A DNA stretch of 64,000 nucleotides from Icerya purchasi (Eukaryota > Arthropoda > Insecta > Hemiptera > Monophlebidae): assembly GCA_039619475.1 (NCBI GenBank), contig CM077116.1, positions 172,141,863 to 172,205,862 of the forward strand, given 5' to 3'. Of the stretch, positions 21,326 through 31,924 are shown in pieces. Each line of letters starts with the position of its first letter. Position 1 is the first letter of the stretch. Made by a program: the position numbers and the translations under genes. The notes beneath the pieces were generated by a model. That model was not told where the DNA came from and did no database searches. It saw only the letters and a program-made list of their open reading frames with translations.

Positions 21326-21851
21326 TAAAAATCATAGAAGAAGACGAAAAAAAAAGAAAAACTTAACTTCGCAAAAAAACACAGTAGATGGCCCCGATGA
21401 AGAAAAGATGGACTGTTTACAATATACCGATAATAGTGGATCTGAATCTGAGACCGATATCAATACCTTTAAGCCACCCACATGCACTCTAACATTACAA
21501 GCTCGGGCAAAAACCCCAATAAAAGACTCACAAATAAAACGTCAACAATTATCTAACCTACAAAAATACTTCGCTACAGACTCAAATAGCACAAGTGATT
21601 TAACATATAACAAATTTATTCAATTCCTAGATGGAACAAAACAATCATTAAACCCTGGCCAGGTCGCAAATATGTTAGACATAAACACAGCCGAGCTGAT
21701 AACCATTATGCAATTAATAAAACCGTCGCTAGAACAAAAATATATAAAAAGTAGATTCACAAAAATCATAAACAAACTCCAGAGGCTTAACAATAATGAT
21801 AACGAAATCTCGGATTACCCCTCCTCGCAACAAGAAGACGTATCGAAGTAA
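21303..21851 (+). CDS. I-clade LINE ORF1, second part in +1 frame
   Basis: This frame is open from 21303, overlaps the first ORF1 frame by 23 bases, and ends with TAA at 21849-21851. Its first codons encode a strongly basic stretch (NKNHRRRRKKKKN), then an acidic region (GSESETD). A helical-looking segment with DLTYNKFIQFLDGTKQSL and LIKPSLEQKYIKSRFTKII follows. The first internal ATG is at 21408. Either a single-base change split ORF1, or the second part is reached by +1 recoding at CGC-TAA-T. The basic block could serve RNA binding or nuclear import. ORF2 begins 12 bases after the stop. I recognise no known domain in this part. Confidence 0.65.
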   Translation, partial: QTKKISANKNHRRRRKKKKNLTSQKNTVDGPDEEKMDCLQYTDNSGSESETDINTFKPPTCTLTLQARAKTPIKDSQIKRQQLSNLQKYFATDSNSTSDLTYNKFIQFLDGTKQSLNPGQVANMLDINTAELITIMQLIKPSLEQKYIKSRFTKIINKLQRLNNNDNEISDYPSSQQEDVSK

Positions 21852-21862
21852 AAAATCTTGAA

Positions 21863-24800
21863 ATGGGTACCGCAAATCAAAATATTACAATCATAAACTG
21901 GAACTGCAATGGAATTTTGCTACATTTTGAAGACTTTAAACTGCTTTTGTCCACGTACAATCCAATGATCGTGTGCATTCAAGAATCGCATTTGAGGCCA
22001 AACCAAATAATAAATCTAACCTCCTATAATATGATATATAAAAGTGTTAATCCAGCAACGAAGGCGCATGCTGGAATCTTCCTAGCCATAAGGAAAGACG
22101 TCAGTTATACAGAATTAGACCTTAAATTAGAACACATACAAACTCTGGCTGTGCGTATAAATACTGACACTCCGTTTTCGGTATGCTCAATTTACCTTCC
22201 ACAATACACAAAAATTGAAGCGTGCGACTACAATACCATAATATCCCGTCTTCCACAACCGTTTATATTTACTGGAGACTTTAATTCTCACAGTGAGTAT
22301 TGTGGAAGCGCTACTACTGACGCAAGAGGTAGACTACTAAACGATATAATAGATAAATACGATCTTACGATACACAACACACTGGAGCCAACTCACTATA
22401 GCGCGACGCATAGAATGTGGAGTACAATAGATTACGTACTTAGTTCAGCCCAGATGTCCCACCTAATAGATGTACACCATCACGATGACATGGGTAATAG
22501 TGACCACTTCCCACTAATAATCACAGTGAAAACAAAGGCTAAAAGGCCCGTAGAAAAACCTAAGCTAAACTTTAATAAAGCAAACTGGAATCTTTATAAG
22601 CAATTATGTCAATCCGAAATAAAAATAGACTTTGGTCAAGAAGTAAATACGATCGTGTCTTCCTTCACCAATCAAATAAAGCAATGTGCCGAGAAAGCCA
22701 TACCCAGAACGAAGCCTCTCCCAAAATTTCGAACTCCAGTACCATGGTGGTCAGATAAGTGTTCTGAAGCTATAAAAAACAGGAGAAAAGCCCTCAAGCT
22801 ACTTAAACAAAATCCAACCCTAAAAAATCACATTTCCTTTCAGCACGCACGTGCAAAAACCAGGTGGATACTCAAACAAGAAAAAAGGAAATCTTGGGCG
22901 GACTACATATCAACGATAACGTGCAAAACACCAGTTACACAGCTATGGGGCAAAATCAGATCAATCAATAAAATACATTATCCTGGTGTACCTAGTTCTA
23001 TATTAGCAAACGACCAACTGCACACAGAAGCCGCGCAAATAGCAGAGGTTTTTGCGGAACTTTTCGAAAATATATCCAGTGACAAGGAGCAGCCGCTGTC
23101 TTCAATAGAAATCAAAAACAAGATCGAGAATGTCCAATTCAACTTTTCCTCTCCAAATAATGAGGTTTATAATAGGAATATTAACAAAACGGAATTATAC
23201 AATGCGATTAGTCTAATGAAAATATCTGCGCCCGGACCCGACGAATTTAACATTCTTTTCCTAAAGCACGCTCCAGACTGTGTCTACGACAAGTTACTTT
23301 TAATCTTCAACCGTATCTGGCACACCCATACCTTCCCTCAACAATGGCGAGAATCCATAATTGTCCCGATTCAAAAACCTAATAAAAATCCAACACATCC
23401 GGATAACTATCGCCCAATATCATTAACATCAGTACTCTGCAAATTATTTGAGAAAATTATCAACCATCGCTTAATATGGGAACTGGAGAACAGAAACCTG
23501 CTATCACCAACACAATACGGATTTAGACCATCTTGCTCGACACTAGATCAGTTGAACCTTCTTCAGACTAAAATACAAGAGAGCTTTACCCGACGTATGC
23601 ACTTGTTGGCAGTATTTTTCGATATCACGAAGGCCTTTGACCGTATATGGAGATGCAAAGTCCTGGTCAGCTTACACAAATGGGGATTCAAAGGAAGAAT
23701 CATGCACTTCATCCAAAATTTCTTATCGTCCCGTTATTTTCGAGTTCGTATAGGCTCATCACTATCATCATCCAAAAAGCTGACAAATGGCGTCCCTCAA
23801 GGATCCGTGATTAGTCCGACACTGTTTATCGTTGCAATTAACGAACTAATCTCAAGTATACCATCGCCTGTGAGCGCTACACTATTCGCGGATGACTTTT
23901 CGATATCCATCAGCTGTGATAACCTAGAAGCTGGAAAGCGAATACTACAAACCTCAGTGAACCGAGCGCAACAGTGGGCCTCCCAAAATGGCCTGGATTT
24001 CTCACCTTCAAAAACTGAATGCATCCACTTTTGTCGGCTACGAACATGCAATAAAGAATTATGCCTTACACTTGACAACAATGCTATACCGCAATCTCGC
24101 ACGGTGACTCACCTAGGAATAATCTTCGACGATACTCTCTCGTGGAAACAACACATCCAGCACCTAAAACGGACATGTCAAAGGAAAATGAATATAATAA
24201 GAAAACTCTCGCATACATCCTATGGAGCGGACAGAACAACATTGCTGAAAATTTATCGAACCCTTATACGGTCGTCGCTAGATTACGGAGTCCCCATATA
24301 TGGCACAGCGAACCCCTCCATCTTAGCCACACTGGACCCAGTGCATCACACCGCACTTAGGATAGCGTTGGGAGCTTTTTACACGAGTCCGACCATGAGT
24401 ATCCTCTGTGAAGCTAATGAATGGCCGTTGAATCTCCGTCGGGAATTTCTTATGTTAAAATTTTCCGTCCATCTCCAGTGCAGACATAATTCATTCCGGT
24501 CATGCGAAACTAATTCAACGCGAAACCGTCCCCACGCAACGGGACTCCTCCATCAAATAATCTACTCGATTAGATCGAAACGTCAAATTGATGTTCCAGG
24601 AAATATTGTACAATACAAAGTACATCTTTTGCCACCGGCGGTCCTGGCAAATATCTTCACGGATGTCTCTCTTACAAAACATAACAAAGACTCCGCACAA
24701 ATAATCTCCAAAGCATATGCACAACTGTTACTATCCTATGCATCCTTTAAAAAATTCTACACAGATGCGTCCAAAACGAAAGAAGGAACAGGATGCTCGG

Positions 24801-25561
24801 TAGTACACGAAGGCGACGCTATCAGATATACTGTACCGCATGTCTTTTCCGTTCTGTCAGCGGAACTAATGGCATTAAAGTTAGCTGTGCAGCAAGCGAC
24901 AGATCTGCAATACACCAAGACCGTCATCTTCACAGACTCACTCGCAGCGATACAAAGTATCAACGCCCAGCAGCCAACAAAAACAAAACACCATCCCATA
25001 AGTCAAGATATCCACGCTGCCGTCTACGGATCCAATTTGAGTGTAACCTTCTGCTGGATACCAAGTCATACTGATATCATGTACAACGACTTAGCTGACC
25101 AGGCAGCAAAGCAGGCAACAACCATGTTTCCAATTCCAGCCGTCCCTATTCCAGCAAAGGATGCCATCCATTATCTAAGACATCAGTTCCGAGACACGTG
25201 GAAGCAGATCTGGATCGATACACCGACCACAAATAAGCTACGAAGCATAAAGGCAGACATACTTCCTTGGAAAACGTCGATTCAACCATCGCGTCGTGAA
25301 GAAGTAGTTTTGGCCCGGCTCCGCATCGGACATACAACTCTCACTCACAAGCATATTCTAGATCGGAAAGATGCTCCGCTATGCTGCTATTGCGGCCAGC
25401 AACCAATAACGGTTGTCCATGTCCTCCATGAATGTTCCGTCTTTCAGTCCTATCGTATGAATTGGCCCTCTACGTTCTCATCCACCATCTCTGATAATCC
25501 TAAAATGATCGATCAAACTTTCCAATTCCTCAAACGTACTAAACTTTTTCCCCTAATATAA
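21863..25561 (+). CDS. I-clade LINE ORF2: endonuclease, RT, RNase H
   Basis: This 1232-residue polyprotein makes and inserts DNA copies of the element by target-primed reverse transcription. The endonuclease (1-225) has NWNCNG (12-17), the catalytic E41 in QESH, GDFNSH (138-143) and SDH (213-215). The RT (about 440-770) has NYRPISL (515-521), FFDITKAFDRIW with D587, GVPQGS (643-648), the FADD box with D677 and D678, and the LGI thumb block (751). RNase H (960-1085) has D968 in YTDAS, E1001, D1025 and D1079. The tail has RLRIGHTTLTH (1152-1162) and a CCYCG-H-H-C knuckle (1174-1191). Length and order fit the Drosophila I factor type. All expected catalytic residues are visible and there are no stops. 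Start chosen: the ATG at 21863, shortly after ORF1. Confidence 0.95.
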   Translation: MGTANQNITIINWNCNGILLHFEDFKLLLSTYNPMIVCIQESHLRPNQIINLTSYNMIYKSVNPATKAHAGIFLAIRKDVSYTELDLKLEHIQTLAVRINTDTPFSVCSIYLPQYTKIEACDYNTIISRLPQPFIFTGDFNSHSEYCGSATTDARGRLLNDIIDKYDLTIHNTLEPTHYSATHRMWSTIDYVLSSAQMSHLIDVHHHDDMGNSDHFPLIITVKTKAKRPVEKPKLNFNKANWNLYKQLCQSEIKIDFGQEVNTIVSSFTNQIKQCAEKAIPRTKPLPKFRTPVPWWSDKCSEAIKNRRKALKLLKQNPTLKNHISFQHARAKTRWILKQEKRKSWADYISTITCKTPVTQLWGKIRSINKIHYPGVPSSILANDQLHTEAAQIAEVFAELFENISSDKEQPLSSIEIKNKIENVQFNFSSPNNEVYNRNINKTELYNAISLMKISAPGPDEFNILFLKHAPDCVYDKLLLIFNRIWHTHTFPQQWRESIIVPIQKPNKNPTHPDNYRPISLTSVLCKLFEKIINHRLIWELENRNLLSPTQYGFRPSCSTLDQLNLLQTKIQESFTRRMHLLAVFFDITKAFDRIWRCKVLVSLHKWGFKGRIMHFIQNFLSSRYFRVRIGSSLSSSKKLTNGVPQGSVISPTLFIVAINELISSIPSPVSATLFADDFSISISCDNLEAGKRILQTSVNRAQQWASQNGLDFSPSKTECIHFCRLRTCNKELCLTLDNNAIPQSRTVTHLGIIFDDTLSWKQHIQHLKRTCQRKMNIIRKLSHTSYGADRTTLLKIYRTLIRSSLDYGVPIYGTANPSILATLDPVHHTALRIALGAFYTSPTMSILCEANEWPLNLRREFLMLKFSVHLQCRHNSFRSCETNSTRNRPHATGLLHQIIYSIRSKRQIDVPGNIVQYKVHLLPPAVLANIFTDVSLTKHNKDSAQIISKAYAQLLLSYASFKKFYTDASKTKEGTGCSVVHEGDAIRYTVPHVFSVLSAELMALKLAVQQATDLQYTKTVIFTDSLAAIQSINAQQPTKTKHHPISQDIHAAVYGSNLSVTFCWIPSHTDIMYNDLADQAAKQATTMFPIPAVPIPAKDAIHYLRHQFRDTWKQIWIDTPTTNKLRSIKADILPWKTSIQPSRREEVVLARLRIGHTTLTHKHILDRKDAPLCCYCGQQPITVVHVLHECSVFQSYRMNWPSTFSSTISDNPKMIDQTFQFLKRTKLFPLI

Positions 25562-25633
25562 ATTTTACAACCGGTGTCTCTGGCCATAGTAGCAGTACAT
25601 GGCACCGTAAAAAAAAAAAAAAAAAAAAAAAAA
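25562..25633 (+). other. I-clade LINE 3'UTR and A25 tail
   Basis: Only about 47 bases separate the ORF2 stop from the tail. They include GGTGTCTCTGGCCATAG and GGCACCGT before an A25 run (25609-25633). Drosophila I ends in TAA repeats, so a plain A tail is a difference. The long uninterrupted tail suggests a young insertion. Confidence 0.75.
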
Positions 25634-25907
25634 TGATATTCTATTAATTAAAAAAATGATACTATTGTAAACGATTAAAGTGGCCTGAGTTATCGGTGAT
25701 TTGGAGAAAAATTTAGTCTGACTGAGAATGTTCGAATGCACCTTCAACAGTAATGTCTTCTTCATTTTCTTCTGCTTCTGCTTCTTCTTCTTCTTCTTCT
25801 TCTTCTTGCTGGATATCTGTAAATTGTTCTAATTAAGATGATTTAGTTGTCTCATTATTGATACGAAAATCCTCATCTGTTGCATTTAATTTAACATTTG
25901 AGCAAGA
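25634..25907. repeat. spacer with CTT-rich tract
   Basis: A pure (CTT)n run at 25780-25807 lies inside a longer CTT/CTG-rich stretch from 25757. No gene is seen. Confidence 0.7.
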
Positions 25908-26186
25908 CAGGCCTTGGCAATTCTTTTCATATTTATTTTATAAATAAAAATACATTTTTCACTAATATTCATGCTATTAATAATTTCCATCATTTTGATT
26001 TATATATTAATAATTTAAATAAACGAATTACCCCGTATATGAACATTAAAAAACATTACATATATTATTGATTATATTCGTAACAAAAAAATTTGCGTAA
26101 AATACTAATGAAGTACCTAAGCTATTTCAGTTCTCATGGGGGGGGGGGGGTTAACCCCCAAAACCCACCCCGTGGACACGGCCTTG
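25908..26186. mobile_element. hAT-type MITE, internally deleted copy (family M1)
   Basis: The copy begins CAGGCCTTGGCAATT and ends GGGGG-tract, CCCCGTGGACACGGCCTTG. From 25930 to 26140 it matches the complete M1 copy at 35452-35884, for example CATATTTATTTTATAA and GAAGTACCTAA. It lacks the left G-tract and part of the interior. No 8-bp duplication flanks it. Confidence 0.65.
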
Positions 26187-27424
26187 ATACGTTGTTATAT
26201 AGGCGACTATTTTTATTATTTTTTATATTCATGTTATAAAAGATTCAATCTAAGCCGTGCTGACTTTAGTAACTTCATAATGGCGTTATTCGAATAGTTT
26301 TTTAAGCACATACATATTAAATAACCTTAAGAGATTCTGTAATTAATTAGAATTAATGATAACTCGGAGAAAGCTGTTTTCGAGTATTGACTCTCTCTTT
26401 GTATAGTTGCCACCAGAATATTCTGTCGGCTGATCTAGGTATGTATCAAGTTGCTTTATTAGCGCAATATAAACTTCAGAACGTTAGAATAATCTAATAA
26501 GAAATATAAACTAACACAGTACGAAACATTTCACGAATATTGAAATTTCTACAAAAATACATTTATTCATTAGAAATATTTGGCAAGAAAGATTTGAAAT
26601 AATCACAATGCTGGTTGATATAAAAAGGTGATAAATCTTTCTGTCAGTCATGCATATTAATATGTCATGGCAGTTTCAGTACGGTCTTTGAGCCTTTTTT
26701 TTTTTTTTTAAATAATTCCGTCTAACGTTTGTGTCTTTAATGAACACTTACGCTGTTCCTGATGCAATCGGCTTTATTTCTAATTTCAGGCCACCTTTAC
26801 ACAAAGCAGTTAATACTGGAAATATCGTTTAGCCGGTTTCATATTATCGACAATGTATATAATTCTGTGAAGCGTTTGTTGAATGCGTTCAAGCGTATGT
26901 AATAGATACCGGTTGCTTTGTTTACATAATTCCTATAATTTGCCGCAGATGCGAAATTTATATTATTTTAATTATCGTATTAATCTCATAGTATATCTCT
27001 CATCACATTCGTAAACGAATATTCTGATACAATTTTAATTTTTAACTGAACATATTATTATTAATTTTAACACGTTGCACATAAATTTTTTTAAATTTAT
27101 TCATCTTCTCTCTTGTTTTTATCTTATTCCTTATTCCTTATTATTATTATTGTAAATAGCTTTAGGTCTTTAACGTTAGCTTATATCACGAATTCATATA
27201 TGAAATGTAACGTTGCCATATCTTAGAAAATTCTATTGACCAACTATTCGGAAGTTTATCGGTTAATTTCAGATTTAATAATTAAACATTTTAGTATTAA
27301 TATATTTTATTCCGTATTTAAAGTTTAGGTGGTAAGAACGTTTTATTTCAACAAGTTAAATCACCTTGTTCTTTTTCTAGACACTTTCATTGAACGTGTA
27401 ATATACTTTTATAAATTATTAATA
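26187..27424. other. no recognisable feature
   Basis: AT-rich spacer with a T13 run near 26698-26710; no coding signal. Confidence 0.4.
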
Positions 27425-27432
27425 GTTTACAT

Positions 27433-27745
27433 CATAGGCGTACCCAGACAAGTTTTTCGGGGGGGGGGGGGGGTCGATCCATTTAAAAAAAAAACACTTG
27501 ACAGAAAAAAGGATTTTACTTAGTAATTATATTTTATTAATAATCTCTTATATAATAGTTCTAAATGCGTAAGACTTCTGTTCGTTTTCATTTTGAGAAT
27601 AATTTACACTAATACATAGTTAGTTGTACTGTCAGAATACCTGGTACCAAGCCATCTTTTGACCCTAAAGCGACAATACAGCAACGTAAAAATCCATTTC
27701 GGGAGGGGTTTGAACCCCCAAATCCCCCCCCTGGGTACGCCTATG
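27433..27745. mobile_element. hAT-type MITE with perfect 8-bp duplication (family M2)
   Basis: The 313-bp element starts CATAGGCGTACCCAG and ends with the inverted form CTGGGTACGCCTATG, a perfect 15-bp terminal repeat. A G-tract of about 14 lies 14 bases inside the left end, and a C-tract inside the right end. It is flanked on both sides by GTTTACAT (27425-27432 and 27746-27753). An 8-bp duplication with short inverted ends is diagnostic of the hAT superfamily. There is no coding capacity, so it is non-autonomous. Confidence 0.9.
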
Positions 27746-28065
27746 GTTTACATTAGAAATTAGTTTAATTTACCTCATTGCAAAATTATGGTATTGCATA
27801 AGCTTTTTCTTTGTTGTTATTAAGTTATGGCTTGATCGTATTATATCATTATTATTTTAAATTGCTTTTTGTATTTTCTTCTTTTTTATTGTAATGTAAA
27901 GCTATACTTAATTAGTTAATTTAGTATATTGACATTATTTATTCTTTGTTTAAATAGTAGTCATTGAGTTTTTAACACTAGTTTTTATTTTACTTTTATC
28001 GAACATATTATTGTTGAAGCTTGGATATCGAATTCACGGGTTTTTGGGGGTATGAATGAGATTAT

Positions 28066-28110
28066 CAGGACTGTATCTAGACCAAAATTTCGGGGGGGGG
28101 ATTTAAAAAA
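28066..28110. mobile_element. half MITE end with G-tract
   Basis: CAGGACTGTATCTAGACCAA, then AATTTCGGGGGGGGG, follows the same pattern as the left ends of the other hAT MITEs here. The matching right end is missing; a (TA)n tract follows at once. Confidence 0.45.
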
Positions 28111-28617
28111 TTATATATATATATATATTATACACATACATATATGTGTTTGTTGTTATGAAATATATTTATTTATAAATGGTATCGGCTGTGAAACTGC
28201 AATGACGGAAGGCAACGGAATACCACCGTCATTATTTTTTCCGAGAACGCAATGACTAACTAACTAAGAGAAATAAGCGGTTTAACATTTAATTTAATTT
28301 AATTAGTTTAGTTGTTTCATTGTAAAAATTTTAAAAAATAAATTTGATTTGATTTGATTTGATTATTATTATACATTAATAAATGTAATCAAGTTTGTTT
28401 AGAAACATAATGTTCGTACTGGGTTGCATATATCCGATTTCATATTATTATTTCTACTCATTTTATGCCTTTAAAGCAAGAATTGCCTTCCCACGCCCCT
28501 CGATAATGCATAAATCTTTCAGTGTGCGAATTAAGGTAAGGATTTGAAATATTATAATGGATAATAGTAGATTTTTTTTTTTATCAAAGTGGCTTTGGTA
28601 TTCATTAATTTATTTAG
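28111..28617. other. no recognisable feature
   Basis: AT-rich, with a (TTTGA)n-like tract at 28342-28365. A 67-codon frame at 28052-28255 spans the MITE end and is not a gene. Confidence 0.4.
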
Positions 28618-28994
28618 TTTTTTTTTTACCCCTCCTTGGGTTTGCTACCAGAGAGCCTTAGCCCAGCAAAATGGAATAGACGCATGGAATAGAATAGAAA
28701 TTATATTTTTATTTTGTCGACAATGGAATCAAGGAATACCCCTAGGACAGGAACAACTGAGAGAATAGGTAGAGAAAGAACATAAGAGGCGTTGAAAGGA
28801 ACAGGAAGATCAAGCTTTAAAAGATGATAATAAAGTAACTTACGCTCGCGAGATAAACCAGAACACTCGAAGAGCACGTGATTCGCATCACAAACATACT
28901 GGGAATCTTCAGGATCCAATAAACAAAAAGGAGATGCAGCCAAGGAAAAATGTATTAGTTTCCTAAAATCTATAGCATATAGAATCAGGATCAC
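28618..28994 (-). mobile_element. LINE-A 3' end with poly(A)
   Basis: The minus strand has an open 97-codon frame: SPFCLLDPEDSQYVCDANH, LFECSGLSRERKLLYYHL, LDLPVPFNASYVLSLP, and an end in VDKIKI and a stop at 28701. It has the same layout as the copies at 3041 and 59882. The 3'UTR contains GGCTAAGGCTCTCTGGTAGC and a CAAACCC block before an A-run (T-run 28618-28627). The frame is unbroken as far as it goes, but only the tail of ORF2 is present. Confidence 0.75.
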
Positions 28995-29707
28995 GCTTAG
29001 CTTTTCATTTAAATTTAAACGTTCTTTTCTTTTAAAGTATCATGATTCTTTGAAAATTATTGTTATTCCAATTGAATATTATTGTCTCTAACAGGTCGTG
29101 ATATTTACTCCTTAATTTCACCATTCATTTTATTATTCTTGCCATTAAATTCATTTACATTTCTCTGCGCAGATTATCGCTCACTTCTTTAAATCATTTC
29201 TTTATTTCGCTATTCCGATATTACCAATCGTATCCTTAGAAATTTGCTTGTTCAATTATTAATGCAAATTTTCCATTTAACTCATTCATTATAGGTCAGA
29301 ATTCTTTGACTCATCAGCTTTTTACATTAATTTTTCAGTTTTTCGAAATTTATTTGGAAATTAATGTAAGAAATAAATCGAAAATGTACTTACTTTAATA
29401 ATTTTCTATTATATATATATATATATATATATTCATCATGGTTTGGTAAATAAAAATATTGTTTCATTTTTTAAATTTTATGTGGCAACACAGCATAAAA
29501 CGAAAAAAAGAAGAATGAATAATTCAACAACGGATGGCGAAAAGCGAATTGAAAACGATGATACATTACACACAAAAAAGAAGAATTATTGAATATTTGG
29601 TTATCGAAAGAAAAAACATTTTTTTTATATATCGACGGTTCTCAAATCATTTTACTGGAATTTTCGGTTCCAGATTATTCTCTCCGAATTAATATAAATA
29701 AAGCCAG
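28995..29707. other. no recognisable feature
   Basis: AT-rich spacer with a (TA)n tract at 29411-29432. Confidence 0.4.
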
Positions 29708-30015
29708 CATGGGCGTCGCCAGCGGGGGGCAGGGGGAGCTCCCCCCCCCTGGAGCTTGGAAACTTTTTAATTAACTGGTCATGATGAGTATTCATAGACG
29801 CGTAATCATGGATAATTTGGAAGACTTTTATAATAAAGTAGTAGAACAATTTGCCAGAAACCCACGAAAATTATGTTTTAATTAAGATTTCATTCTCGTT
29901 TAATAAAATATTAAGCCTTTACAACTTATAAATTTTATTTTTCCTATAACTCATATCCTCGTTGTATCATCTTGCCCCCCCCCCGGGGGGGGGTCATCGG
30001 CTGGCGACGCCCTTG
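29708..30015. mobile_element. hAT-type MITE (family M3)
   Basis: The left end is CATGGGCGTCGCCAGC and the right end inverts to CAAGGGCGTCGCCAGC; they agree at all but one position. G- and C-tracts lie just inside both ends. The flanks are AAAGCCAG (left) and AAAGTTAG (right), 6 of 8 identical, consistent with an aged 8-bp hAT duplication. Frames at 29589-29849 running through it are not genes. Confidence 0.8.
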
Positions 30016-30329
30016 AAAGTTAGGATAATCTTAGCTGAGTTCAGTTTTGCGCTAATACGCGATCGAGCGACATCGAATTAACGAAGACGCGAAAATACCG
30101 AGTCATCGATGGTAAATCTTTAGTTTGTACATGTCTGCGATTACGTAAGTTTTTTTTCGCGTTTTTAATTTGTGTTTTTTGTTGTTCGTTTTTTTTTCTT
30201 TTTCGATAAATATATTTCGTAGTAAACTGTGTGTATTGATTTAAGCAACCCGCATTTAAAATATCGTCGTTATTAGTTAATAATATAATGTATAGTAGAA
30301 AAACCGCTAAATTAACTGAATATATCCTT
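30016..30329. other. no recognisable feature
   Basis: The short less AT-rich stretch at 30050-30120 (GCGATCGAGCGACATCG) stands out, but no gene could be assigned. Confidence 0.35.
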
Positions 30330-31069
30330 CTTCAGCCAACTTTCCCTCTATCATCTAAATATCGTTTTCCGCAGATTGTTTGGACGCGTGTGATTAATCG
30401 TTCAACCAATTCATTAGGATCATCCAAATAATCAGTTACGTGTGTCTCTAAAACATTCTTCTCCATCAAGACTAAAAAAAATTTTTTTCCTCAATGATTG
30501 ATCATAATCATCTTTTTTTAAACTCTGCACGTTAAATTGAAACAAAGGTCGTATTATTTTTCTGTATGTAGGAAGTGGAATACCCTTTAATACACCAGTA
30601 GCGTGTAAATTTCTAGTATTTATTTATGTGGAGCTAAATCATTATATATATTCATTCTCATCGATATTGTCCTTCACCATAAAATGAATCAGTCCGGATG
30701 CATATGGAAATATTATTCGTTTTCATTCTGTGATTTCAAGAAATAGTTGTTGGTCTAATCAATGTTAGACTTGATCTTTTGCTACAAGTTCATTACCATC
30801 CAGTTTCACTTATATTAAACGATTTATATCCGAGCTTGTCTTCAATATTTTCAATATTTTTATCTCGTCAGTCATTTTCAATCCTTCTGGTTTTTACAAA
30901 ATATTTCTCAAATATCTGAGAAGCACTCGCGATAGGTTGCGCTCGTTTATCAAATGCGTTATATTTATCAATAATATTTCTTCATAATTTTTCCAGTTCA
31001 CTTTTAAATTCTTTTTCTTCATTTATTCTATCATCACCATTATTAGCCATTGTTTTACAATTAGCCATC
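30330..31069 (-). pseudogene. decayed reading frame of unknown protein
   Basis: Starting at a minus-strand ATG near 31069, one frame runs MANNGDDRINEEKEFKSELE, KYNAFDKRAQPIASASQIFE, KYFVKT and further, broken only by isolated stops (several TGA). After a frameshift it continues with NLHATGVLKGIPLPTYRKII, RPLFQFNVQSLKKDDYDQSL, and then DYLDDPNELVERLITRV. The wording is hydrophilic and protein-like over about 240 codons. That is more than expected by chance in this AT-rich DNA. The DPNELVERL block near the end recalls small proteins seen repeated in insect genomes, possibly linked to viral-like or Polinton-type elements; this is from memory and unverified. A retrotransposon gag is an alternative. 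Confidence 0.4.
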
Positions 31070-31091
31070 ATCTTTATAAATAATTATAACT

Positions 31092-31093
<2 letters not shown>

Positions 31094-31145
<52 letters not shown>
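31094..31145. repeat. (TA)n(CA)n microsatellite
   Basis: A run of TA is followed directly by a run of CA. Confidence 0.9.
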
Positions 31146-31924
31146 TATACATTACATCATCCTTGACAGTCATCGGGAATTTGTGTTAATTAGTTGTAAT
31201 TTACAAATTTTTTAAAGTCTTGGTCGTCATATAGGTCAGATGTATTTTAAACTGCAGTCTAAGTATACTGTTCAAGAAACAAACCTTTATAAATAGATAA
31301 TTTGAAATATAAGGAAATATCTATGGGTTGTCTTTATCATTATAAAATCTTCATCGATATAGTTTACACAGTATAAATGTAATTTTTGTTTTATTATTCG
31401 CAACATTAGTGTCTGCACACTCGCACTATCACTAAATATATACCTATACATATTTAATATATATCTGCAAAAATTGAAAAATTGTTTAGACAAAAGGAAA
31501 AGGGAAAATTCCATAAAACAGTCGAAAATAACTGAATTTTAAAACTGAAAAAATTCTAAACTTTGACGGAATTTATCATGCATGCTCACTTCTCAGAATT
31601 TTACGTTTTACTTTTTTATTTATTTATTTTTTTAAATTTGTAACTTGTAACAATTTTTCGAAATATATGGTATCACCTTAATTCATCTATGCCAGTGCAG
31701 GGAGACCTGCAAAATTGAATGCACACACTCTCACGTACACATAAGCTCATACAATAGCGATACAATTTTGCAAGACTCTCTGTAGTGACGTAAATAAATC
31801 AAGGTGATGCCATATATTTCACCAAAATTGTTATGAGTTGCAAATTAAGAAAAAAAAGTGGGAAATAAAAGAAAATGCTTTCGAATAGAATTTTCCCTTT
31901 TTCATCTACCTGAATAATTGTTCG
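31146..31924. other. no recognisable feature
   Basis: AT-rich; a 75-codon minus frame at 31287-31514 is probably chance. Confidence 0.35.

Larger units (their letters stand above)
20150..25633 (+). mobile_element. I-clade LINE, near full length
   Basis: The element has a 5'UTR with an uncertain start between about 20100 and 20230, ORF1 in two overlapping frames (20348-21325 and 21303-21851), ORF2 (21863-25561), a 3'UTR of about 47 bases and an A25 tail (25609-25633). ORF2 carries endonuclease, RT, RNase H and a CCHC tail, the I-clade arrangement. TCAGT near 20166 and a GGACGAG-type block about 15 bases later could be an internal initiator and downstream promoter element, but this is tentative. 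I found no target-site duplication. This is the only element in the window with an uninterrupted catalytic ORF. Confidence 0.9.
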
